NCBI GenBank assembly: GCA_045657205.1
Contig: JAZOSS010000081.1
Location: 1 to 6,581, forward strand
DNA: 6,581 nt
Direction of reading: 5' to 3'
Source of the DNA: RGIG7213 sp045657205
GTDB lineage: Bacteria > Bacillota > Clostridia > Oscillospirales > CAG-272
The position numbers were made by a program, and so were the translations under genes. The notes under the pieces were generated by a model. The model was not told the origin of the DNA and made no database searches. It saw only the letters and a program-made list of their open reading frames with translations. Position 1 is the stretch's first letter, and each line of letters starts with the position of its first letter. Of this stretch, positions 1-5,287 are shown piece by piece.

Positions 1-590
1 GAACAATTATAAAATGCGCAATCGCCTATGATTGCAACACTGTCAGGAATTGTTATCGACGTAAGGCTTGAATAACCGCCAAAAACATAAGAGCCTATTT
101 CTGTAGTTCCGGCAGGAATAACGATATCCGTTACCACCTCACCGTTTACGTAAAGCTTTGCACCGTTACAAAGCGGGTTTGAACTGGAACTGCCAAAATC
201 AATTTCACACCACTGTGCAATATCTGTTATATAAACCTTTGCAAGGCCCGAACATTGGTAAAAAGCTTTATAGCCTATACTTGTAACACTATCGGGAAAC
301 GTAACAGATACAAGGCTTGAACAACCGGAAAAAGCACAACTACCTATACGTGTAACGTTATCGGGAATTATAAGATTTGTTACTAATTCACCGTCAAGAT
401 AAAGACTTGCGCCGTAACAAAAAGGGGATGAATAATTGGATTCTTCGCCGCAGGCAAAGTTTATTTCACACCACTTTGCAATATCTGTTATATAGACCTT
501 TGCAAGGCTTGAACATTCGTAAAATGCACTATAGCCTATACTTGTTACACTGTCGGGAATTGTAACCGACGTAAGGCTTGAACAATACTT
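1..590. repeat. Tandem 261-bp repeat inside the LRR gene
   Basis: The sequence repeats with a period of 261 bp (87 codons). For example, the AKVYITDIA segment is encoded around 500-480 and again around 239-219, followed in both copies by a W-C-E-I motif, a divergent Ser-rich stretch, a LYxxGE motif and two LRRs. The second copy is cut by the window edge. It is a coding repeat and forms the repeating architecture of the protein. Confidence 0.8.
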
Positions 591-2045
591 AAATGCATAC
601 TGGCCTATACTTGTAACGCTGTCAGGAATTGTTATCGACGCAAGGCTTGAACAATTCACAAATGCATAACCGCCTATACGTGTAACACCGTTTGAAATAA
701 TGAGTGATTTAATATTTGAACGGTAACTGTACCAGGTAGCATCATCTGGCCAATAATAATCTGTCATCGCCCCTGTACCGCTTATTGTAAGTGTGCCGCT
801 ATCATCAAGTGTCCAGGTAAGGTTTTCACCGCACGTGCCTATATTTTGAGCTGTTTCTTTACCTTCACATAAAGAGCATATTCTTTCGTATCCACCCGCA
901 TCGCTTTTTACCCATTCGCCGTATGAGTGACCGGTGGCAGGGATTACTTCCGTTATAATGTTTCCGCATTCGGAACATACCTTGTGTTTTTCCCCGTCTG
1001 TTTCGCATCCTGCTTCGGTATCAATTATCCATTCGCCGTATGAGTGCAAGTAATAATCAAAATACTTTTTTGCATTCAAAAGAGGATCGTTATCTTGACC
1101 TATTGTAATATTATTCCACTCTTCTTCACTTCCACCATAATATACGTATGCAAGAGCATCACAATAACCAAAAGCCCGATTACCTATATCTGTAACACTA
1201 TCACCAATTGTAACCGACGTAAGGCTTGAACAATCTCTAAATGCATAACTGCCTATACTTGTAACACCGTCTGAAATAATGAGTGAATTAATATTTGAAC
1301 GGTAACTGTACCAAGGGGCATTTGTTGAATATGAATAATCGTACATATCACCTGTTCCGCTTATTGTAAGTGTGCCGCTATCATCAAGCGTCCATGTGAG
1401 ATTATCGTAATCTGATGCAACGAAAGTGATACCGCAAACGGACATACCGGGTGCACCTGATCCGTAAGCAATCTTTACAACGCCGTTGTAATAAACGCCG
1501 CTGAGATCAATCTCACTCTTTCTCGTTGCCAAGCCCCAGTAACCTGTACTGTTAGAAGGTGTGAAAGAAGCGAGAACGTTGTTATCAGCGTCTGTAAAGT
1601 TTACCTTATCAGCGCTTGTGTACGTAGCATCAGGGGATGTGCCGTATTCAACTATAACCTTTGAATACTTGGAAAGGTCGATCTCACCGAGGGGTGTGAT
1701 GTGGTGGGGGGACATGATCTGGATCGTAACACCGTCAAAGTTTGCACCGTTGTGAACACCTACCCAGGGTGTTGCATCAGTAGCGAGAGAATCGATGTCG
1801 ATTTCAAGATTACCCGTACGGTTATAAGAATTTGTGACCTCGTGATACTCGTACTCAGCATTATCGGTATTGGTGACAGTTGTAAGATTATTAACCGCTG
1901 TACCGTCGTCTGTAAAAGAATCAACATTGTTAGCGCTTGTTGTATTGGATAAAAGCGAAACTTGTTCTTCCACAGCGTCTAATTGCAAAGAAGAAAAAAT
2001 TAATGCCGCAGCCATAATAGATGCACAAAGTTTCTTGAAATTCAT
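1..2045 (-). CDS. Secreted BspA-like leucine-rich-repeat protein, C-terminus beyond window (partial)
   Basis: Reading the minus strand from the ATG at 2045-2043 gives 681 codons without a stop, running off the window at position 1. The start is supported by GAGG six bases upstream and by a signal peptide: MNFKK, then a hydrophobic stretch to about residue 20, with likely cleavage near LDA-VEE (about residue 24). Residues about 25-213 are an unrecognised, probably beta-rich region. LRR block 1 starts near W218 and has IGSYAF- and SIGxxAF-type repeats typical of the BspA (LRR_5) family. Residues about 334-407 carry two HSYGEW modules with Cys pairs (VCSECG, ICSLCE). LRR block 2 starts near W411 and includes an 87-residue unit repeated from K516 and K603. 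Family members are exported, often surface-attached, and some bind host or matrix proteins. Any anchor, such as a sorting signal or cell-wall-binding repeats, would lie beyond the window. Ligand unknown. Confidence 0.93.
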   Translation of the reverse strand, partial: MNFKKLCASIMAAALIFSSLQLDAVEEQVSLLSNTTSANNVDSFTDDGTAVNNLTTVTNTDNAEYEYHEVTNSYNRTGNLEIDIDSLATDATPWVGVHNGANFDGVTIQIMSPHHITPLGEIDLSKYSKVIVEYGTSPDATYTSADKVNFTDADNNVLASFTPSNSTGYWGLATRKSEIDLSGVYYNGVVKIAYGSGAPGMSVCGITFVASDYDNLTWTLDDSGTLTISGTGDMYDYSYSTNAPWYSYRSNINSLIISDGVTSIGSYAFRDCSSLTSVTIGDSVTDIGNRAFGYCDALAYVYYGGSEEEWNNITIGQDNDPLLNAKKYFDYYLHSYGEWIIDTEAGCETDGEKHKVCSECGNIITEVIPATGHSYGEWVKSDAGGYERICSLCEGKETAQNIGTCGENLTWTLDDSGTLTISGTGAMTDYYWPDDATWYSYRSNIKSLIISNGVTRIGGYAFVNCSSLASITIPDSVTSIGQYAFKYCSSLTSVTIPDSVTSIGYSAFYECSSLAKVYITDIAKWCEINFACGEESNYSSPFCYGASLYLDGELVTNLIIPDNVTRIGSCAFSGCSSLVSVTFPDSVTSIGYKAFYQCSGLAKVYITDIAQWCEIDFGSSSSNPLCNGAKLYVNGEVVTDIVIPAGTTEIGSYVFGGYSSLTSITIPDSVAIIGDCAFYNC
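642..825. repeat. Copy 2 of a long direct repeat inside the LRR gene
   Basis: This segment matches 1221-1404 closely and without gaps at an offset of 579 bp (193 codons). It encodes the LTWTLDDSGTLTISGTG segment, the YSYRSNI segment and the first LRR that follows. Many runs are identical at DNA level, including synonymous positions, which points to a fairly recent in-frame duplication rather than only protein-level constraint. Confidence 0.8.
912..1046. repeat. Pair of identical 18-bp coding repeats (HSYGEW modules)
   Basis: An identical 18-bp string occurs at 912-929 and 1029-1046, 117 bp apart. On the minus strand it encodes HSYGEW at residues 373 and 334. Each copy is followed by a Cys-x-x-Cys pair. 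These modules are commonly interspersed in Clostridial surface proteins. Confidence 0.75.
1221..1404. repeat. Copy 1 of a long direct repeat inside the LRR gene
   Basis: Partner of 642-825, at an offset of 579 bp. It opens the first LRR block of the protein (W218 onward), and the other copy opens the second block (W411 onward). The most divergent part is a short stretch in the middle that encodes the DYSYSTNAP versus DYYWPDDAT difference. Confidence 0.8.
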
Positions 2046-2056
2046 AATTTACCTCG
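2046..2056 (-). promoter_or_regulatory. Ribosome binding site of the LRR protein gene
   Basis: On the minus strand the sequence GAGGT precedes ATG, with six bases between GAGG and the start codon. It fixes the start at 2045 rather than at the in-frame ATG of codon 11, which would remove the charged N-terminus of the signal peptide. Confidence 0.75.
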
Positions 2057-2095
2057 TTTGAACTAATGAATTTGATAAGTTATTTTAACACTACA

Positions 2096-2124
2096 GATAT
2101 ATGTGTTCATATATATTTTGTAAA
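2096..2124 (-). promoter_or_regulatory. Candidate promoter of the LRR protein gene
   Basis: The minus strand has TTTACA (2124-2119), a 17-base spacer and TATATC (2101-2096). This is five of six matches to the -35 consensus and four of six to the -10 consensus. It would give a leader of roughly 45 bases. The surrounding DNA is very AT-rich, so chance matches are easy. The strong terminator at 2232-2262 implies that the gene needs its own promoter somewhere in this gap. Confidence 0.4.
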
Positions 2125-2231
2125 CTTTGGATTAATAAACGTCGATCGTTTTACAATAAACCTTCTTTTACACAGAAAGTTTGTTTTTGTACAGAAGTGT
2201 ATGACTTTGAAATACTCTACATCGTAGAAAA

Positions 2232-2262
2232 TAAAAATGCACCCTGAGATCAAGGTGCATTT
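2232..2262 (-). terminator. Rho-independent terminator of the P1 peptidase gene
   Basis: A perfect 9-bp stem (2262-2254 pairing with 2243-2235, core GCACC/GGTGC) encloses a 10-base loop. On the minus strand it runs directly into a T-rich tail (TTATTTT, extending the T's of the stem). It starts eight bases after the peptidase stop codon and so separates this gene from the downstream LRR gene. Confidence 0.88.
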
Positions 2263-2269
2263 GATTGAT

Positions 2270-3301
2270 TTATTTACCGAGATATTCCATAAGGCTGTGG
2301 ACTGTGCCCGTTCTTCCCGTCGTTGTTTTTGCGTGAACGAGTGAACTCAAAATAGCCTCTTCAACCGCATCCGCCGTCATTTCAAATACGGGATCTATTG
2401 CGGAGTCAACGAGCATTTTCGTGTCGATTACCGCCGTTTTTCTGTCCTGCGGTATTCTGTTTGCCGTTGTGAACGCTATTGCGATATCTCCGCTTCCGTT
2501 GCCGTAATACGTACCCGTACGTGCAAGACCTACGCCTGCTCTGCGGCAAACGCGTTTAAGCTGTCTTTCGTTAAGCGGAACGTCAGTTGCGATAAGCATA
2601 ATTATCGAACCCTTATCTTCTTTTTCCTCTGCGTTTCTTATTTTCTGTATACGCTCGCCTTCCTTTGCGCCGTCTACACGAAGACTGCAGTGGTTACCGA
2701 AGTTACTCAAAACAAGTGCGCCTATCGTGTATTCCTTGCCGTCAAGCTCTATAACTCTCGAAGAAGAACCGATACCGCCCTTGAAGCTCAGACAGCACAT
2801 ACCCGTACCTGCTCCGACAGCACCTTCTTCAAAATCCTCAGATGTGTTGTTAAGTGCTTCAAATACGTGATCCTCTGTAACGTAGAGTCCTCTTATATCG
2901 TTCAAATTTCCATCGTTACATTCACAAACGAGGGGGTTTACCGTTCCTGCCGTTGTTCCTATATCATCGTTTTGCTGCATCATATATTTGATGAGGGCAG
3001 TGGAAGCCGTTCCTATTGACAATGTATTCGTCATAACGATAGGTGTTTCTATCGTTCCAAGCTCTTCGACCTGTACAAGTCCCATCGTCTTACCGAATCC
3101 GTTGATAACAGCAGATGCGGCAATAACCTTGTCACGGAACATATTACCGCCGTGCGGCTTTATTACCGTAACGCCCGTATGTGCAGGACCGTCCTGAACA
3201 GTTACGTGACCGACCGTAACGCCCGGTACGTCCGTTATAAGATTTCTTTTTCCGTGTTTTCCTTTGCCTATCGTTATGTTAAGCTCTTTATATAATCCCA
3301 T
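2270..3301 (-). CDS. P1/S58 family (DmpA-type) N-terminal-nucleophile aminopeptidase
   Basis: The 343-residue protein belongs to the DmpA/BapA family, whose members remove N-terminal residues from peptides, amides or beta-peptides. In the characterised enzymes the precursor cuts itself between Gly and Ser, and the freed Ser is the nucleophile. Here the matching site is G267-N-G-S270-G-D, followed by IAIAFTTAN. Cleavage before Ser270 would give chains of about 269 and 74 residues. Other family-like segments are ITDVPGVTVGHVT near the N-terminus, GTTAGTVNPLV (115-125), the Gly-rich GAVGAGTGM (160-168) and ALVLSNFG (195-202), where Asn200 may be the oxyanion-hole Asn (inferred). It lacks a signal peptide, so it should be cytoplasmic. 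The start is backed by GGAGG eight bases upstream. It is slightly shorter than DmpA. It is monocistronic, with its own promoter and terminator. Physiological substrate unknown. Confidence 0.93.
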   Translation of the reverse strand: MGLYKELNITIGKGKHGKRNLITDVPGVTVGHVTVQDGPAHTGVTVIKPHGGNMFRDKVIAASAVINGFGKTMGLVQVEELGTIETPIVMTNTLSIGTASTALIKYMMQQNDDIGTTAGTVNPLVCECNDGNLNDIRGLYVTEDHVFEALNNTSEDFEEGAVGAGTGMCCLSFKGGIGSSSRVIELDGKEYTIGALVLSNFGNHCSLRVDGAKEGERIQKIRNAEEKEDKGSIIMLIATDVPLNERQLKRVCRRAGVGLARTGTYYGNGSGDIAIAFTTANRIPQDRKTAVIDTKMLVDSAIDPVFEMTADAVEEAILSSLVHAKTTTGRTGTVHSLMEYLGK

Positions 3302-3309
3302 TTTAATAT

Positions 3310-3314
3310 CCTCC
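3310..3314 (-). promoter_or_regulatory. Ribosome binding site of the P1 peptidase gene
   Basis: GGAGG on the minus strand lies eight bases before the ATG at 3301, confirming that start. Confidence 0.85.
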
Positions 3315-3329
3315 GAATTATGATTATCT

Positions 3330-3338
3330 ATTATATCA
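3330..3338 (-). promoter_or_regulatory. Extended -10 promoter of the P1 peptidase gene
   Basis: The minus strand reads TGATATAAT, a perfect -10 hexamer with the upstream TG of extended -10 promoters. No good -35 hexamer lies 16-18 bases further upstream, so recognition would rely on the extended element or on an activator. The expected transcription start is near 3323, giving a leader of about 22 bases, too short for a riboswitch. Confidence 0.7.
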
Positions 3339-3364
3339 TATGTACGGACGATCTTTTATCCGAA

Positions 3365-3387
3365 TTTGTAAACAATCTGTTTCCAAA
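3365..3387. promoter_or_regulatory. Candidate operator: 23-bp imperfect dyad between divergent promoters
   Basis: The arms TTTGTAAACA (3365-3374) and TGTTTCCAAA (3378-3387) pair at nine of ten positions around a 3-base centre. The length and symmetry suit a dimeric DNA-binding protein. The dyad is centred about 53 bases upstream of the predicted peptidase start site and about 88 upstream of the operon start site. No T-tract or nearby gene end suggests a terminator. The regulator is not in the window. Confidence 0.45.
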
Positions 3388-3413
3388 AATATCACAAATA
3401 TCGCAAAGATCAA
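3387..3413. repeat. Three tandem 9-bp direct repeats in the divergent promoter region
   Basis: The units AAATATCAC, AAATATCGC and AAAGATCAA lie head to tail and abut the dyad at 3365-3387. The first two differ at one base; the third shares AAA-ATC. They may be binding sites for a regulator acting on either promoter. In AT-rich DNA some of this could arise by chance. Confidence 0.5.
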
Positions 3414-3428
3414 TTATTCATTTTTTTG

Positions 3429-3457
3429 TTGACAAAAGACACTTTAAGTAGTATAAT
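3429..3457 (+). promoter_or_regulatory. Perfect consensus sigma-A type promoter of the transporter operon
   Basis: TTGACA (3429-3434) and TATAAT (3452-3457) match both consensus hexamers exactly and are separated by the ideal 17 bases. The transcription start should be near 3464, giving a leader of about 22 bases. It drives the ATPase, permease and ion-transporter genes. It also argues against translation starting at the in-frame ATG at 3426, which lies upstream of the transcription start. Confidence 0.93.
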
Positions 3458-3476
3458 CACAAAGTATGTTCTTTTT

Positions 3477-3481
3477 GGAGG
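3477..3481 (+). promoter_or_regulatory. Ribosome binding site deciding the ATPase start
   Basis: GGAGG lies four bases before the ATG at 3486. The spacing is a little short but acceptable. The alternative in-frame ATG at 3426 has no such site and precedes the promoter. Confidence 0.8.
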
Positions 3482-3485
3482 TACT

Positions 3486-4361
3486 ATGGAAAATATAATA
3501 GAAATTAAAGGTCTTTCAAAAAGCTTCGGTGACGTCAAGGCTGTAGACGGTATTTCTTTTTCTGTTGAAAAAGGCTCTCTGTTCGCTTTTTTGGGAATAA
3601 ACGGCGCAGGAAAATCAACAACTATATCTATGATATGCGGACTTGCATCCCCCGACGGCGGTGAAATATCGGTACTTGATAAAAAACATCCCGGTGTTGT
3701 GTTTCAATCATCAAAACTCGATATGCCGTTTTCTGTTTACGATAATTTAAAATACCGTGCATCGCTGTACGGTATTTATGGGGAAGATTTTCAAAAACGA
3801 TTGAATGAGCTTACGGACTTGCTTGATCTCTGTGATATTCTTAACCGTCCTGCAGGCAAGCTTTCGGGAGGGCAGAGAAGAAAGGTCGATATCGCAAGAG
3901 CACTTTTTCACAGACCTTCGCTTTTGATACTCGACGAACCGACGACGGGACTTGACGTACGTACACGCAAGTCGATATGGTCTATCGTTGAAAAACTGAG
4001 ACGTGATGAAGGACTTACCGTTTTACTTACGACTCATTATATGGAGGAAGCGGCGAACGCCGATTACGTCGTTATTATGGACAGCGGCAGGATAATTGCC
4101 AAAGGTACGCCGCTTGAGCTTAAAAATAAGTATACAAGTGATACCGTTACACTTTATAACGTAGACGAGGAGCTTGTAAAAAAGCTTTCACTTCCGTACA
4201 CGTCTTCAAACGGTTCATTTACCGTGAGTGTAAAAGATACTTCAATTCTCAAGGAGCTTATCGGAAAATACCCCGAAGTATTTGATGATTTTGAAGTGAC
4301 GAAGGGTAAAATGGACGACGTGTTTTTGTCCGTCACGGGCAAGGACCTCAAGGAGGTGTAA
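3486..4361 (+). CDS. ABC-2 type exporter, ATP-binding subunit
   Basis: This 291-residue ATPase powers the membrane protein encoded next. All nucleotide-binding motifs are present: Walker A GINGAGKST (37-45), Q-loop Gln74, signature LSGGQ (126-130), Walker B LLILD with catalytic E151, D-loop GLD (155-157) and H-loop His184. The C-terminal extension ends in MDDVFLSVTG, the typical end of DrrA/CcmA-type drug or polyketide exporter ATPases. Start at 3486 chosen because of the GGAGG just upstream; starting at 3426 would add 20 unlike residues encoded across the promoter. The Walker A to Q-loop distance (Lys43 to Gln74) looks shorter than in most DrrA-type proteins. The gene ends two bases before the permease start. 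Substrate not predictable from the sequence; an antimicrobial, lipid or peptide is possible. Confidence 0.95.
   Translation: MENIIEIKGLSKSFGDVKAVDGISFSVEKGSLFAFLGINGAGKSTTISMICGLASPDGGEISVLDKKHPGVVFQSSKLDMPFSVYDNLKYRASLYGIYGEDFQKRLNELTDLLDLCDILNRPAGKLSGGQRRKVDIARALFHRPSLLILDEPTTGLDVRTRKSIWSIVEKLRRDEGLTVLLTTHYMEEAANADYVVIMDSGRIIAKGTPLELKNKYTSDTVTLYNVDEELVKKLSLPYTSSNGSFTVSVKDTSILKELIGKYPEVFDDFEVTKGKMDDVFLSVTGKDLKEV
4350..4356 (+). promoter_or_regulatory. Ribosome binding site of the permease inside the ATPase gene
   Basis: AAGGAGG forms part of the last codons of the ATPase gene and sits seven bases before the permease ATG at 4364. Overlap of this site with the upstream coding sequence suggests translational coupling, giving balanced amounts of the two subunits. 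Confidence 0.85.
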
Positions 4362-4363
4362 GA

Positions 4364-5263
4364 ATGAAAAAACTTTTATACGTAACTTCACGAAACATAA
4401 AGTTGTTTTTCTGTGATAAAGGTATGTTTTTTACATCGCTTATCACACCTCTTATATTGCTTGTGCTGTACGCTACGTTTTTGTCTAACGTGTACCGTGA
4501 CAGCTTTTCGCAAGCACTTCCGGATTTTCTTTCGATTGACGAAAAACTGCTTGACTCAACCGTTGCCGCACAGCTTCTTTCCTCACTTCTTTCCGTTTGC
4601 TGTATTACGGTTGCATTTTGTTCGAATATGCTTTGCGTTCAGGATAAATCGAATGCAACAAGACAGGACCTTCTTATTTCACCGATAAAAACTTCAACAC
4701 TTTCCCTTGGATACTTTTTTGCAACGCTTTTTACAACGCTTATTATTTGTTTTATAACGCTTGCAGCAGGACTTGTTTATCTTTGGAGTGTCGGCTGGTA
4801 TCTTGCAGTTAAGGACGTGCTTTTGATTATTCTTGACGTGGTCCTTCTCGTTTTGCTCGGAACATCGCTGTCGTCGATAGTTGCATTTTTTCTTTCAACG
4901 CAGGGGCAGATATCGGCAGTCGGTGCCGTTATCAGCGCGGGCTACGGATTTATTTGCGGTGCGTATATGCCGATGTCGCAGTTTTCCGAAGGACTTCGCC
5001 GTGTGCTTTCATTTTTACCGTTTACATACGGAACGTCGCTTATAAGAAACCACACGATGAATCCGTCGTTTGATGAAATGACGTCACAAGACTTTCCGAG
5101 TGAAGCTGTAACGGCTTTGCGTGATATGGTTGACTGTAATATTTATTTCTTTGATGAACCTGTCAGCGTAAACACGATGTACCTTGTCGTATCCATTTCT
5201 GTCATAGTGTTCATTTCCGTCTACGTTTTGCTTAACGTCTTACTTATAAAAAGAAAAAAATAA
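4364..5263 (+). CDS. ABC-2 type exporter, membrane (permease) subunit
   Basis: The 299-residue protein shows about six hydrophobic segments (roughly 22-43, 67-90, 113-141, 150-177, 183-204, 272-294). The N-terminus is short and basic, as expected for a cytoplasmic coupling region. After the fifth segment comes GAYMPMSQFSEGLRRVLSFL followed by PFTYGTSLIRN, matching the conserved ABC-2 region with its GxxxP and LPFTYG-R pattern. A loop of about 65 residues (205-271), rich in acidic residues, precedes the last segment and probably faces outside. There is no signal peptide beyond the first membrane segment. It should pair with the ATPase encoded just upstream, two copies of each making a working exporter. 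The length is normal for DrrB-like permeases. The next gene begins 24 bp later with no terminator between. Confidence 0.93.
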   Translation: MKKLLYVTSRNIKLFFCDKGMFFTSLITPLILLVLYATFLSNVYRDSFSQALPDFLSIDEKLLDSTVAAQLLSSLLSVCCITVAFCSNMLCVQDKSNATRQDLLISPIKTSTLSLGYFFATLFTTLIICFITLAAGLVYLWSVGWYLAVKDVLLIILDVVLLVLLGTSLSSIVAFFLSTQGQISAVGAVISAGYGFICGAYMPMSQFSEGLRRVLSFLPFTYGTSLIRNHTMNPSFDEMTSQDFPSEAVTALRDMVDCNIYFFDEPVSVNTMYLVVSISVIVFISVYVLLNVLLIKRKK

Positions 5264-5278
5264 ATATATATATATTAT

Positions 5279-5282
5279 GGAG
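5279..5282 (+). promoter_or_regulatory. Ribosome binding site of the ArsB/NhaD-type transporter
   Basis: GGAG lies five bases before the ATG at 5288, after an AT-alternating stretch (5262-5278) in the 24-bp gap. No terminator is seen in the gap, so the gene is read as part of the operon. Confidence 0.7.
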
Positions 5283-5287
5283 AATTT

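Noticed and set aside
1..700. Regular spaced repeats that could be mistaken for a CRISPR array
   Set aside because: The repeats are imperfect, in frame and encode LRR units; there are no unique spacers of constant length and no cas genes.
1044..2061. Several plus-strand open frames of 60-83 codons within the LRR gene region
   Set aside because: They lie opposite a continuous 681-codon minus-strand frame with clear protein repeats and have low-complexity translations without ribosome binding sites.
2087..2107. Inverted repeat AACAC...GTGTT upstream of the LRR gene
   Set aside because: Only five paired bases around an 11-base centre in AT-rich DNA; too weak to call an operator, although it overlaps the candidate -10 element.
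2690..3197. Plus-strand open frames opposite the peptidase gene
   Set aside because: They are antisense to a well-recognised enzyme and have no initiation signals or recognisable products.
3350..3410. GATCTTT and AAAGATC as a long-range inverted repeat
   Set aside because: Arms are seven bases and 47 bases apart, and the second arm is already part of the 9-bp repeats; likely chance.
5262..5278. Alternating AT run between permease and ArsB/NhaD-type genes as a terminator or promoter
   Set aside because: No GC stem and no recognisable -35; best treated as a plain intergenic spacer.
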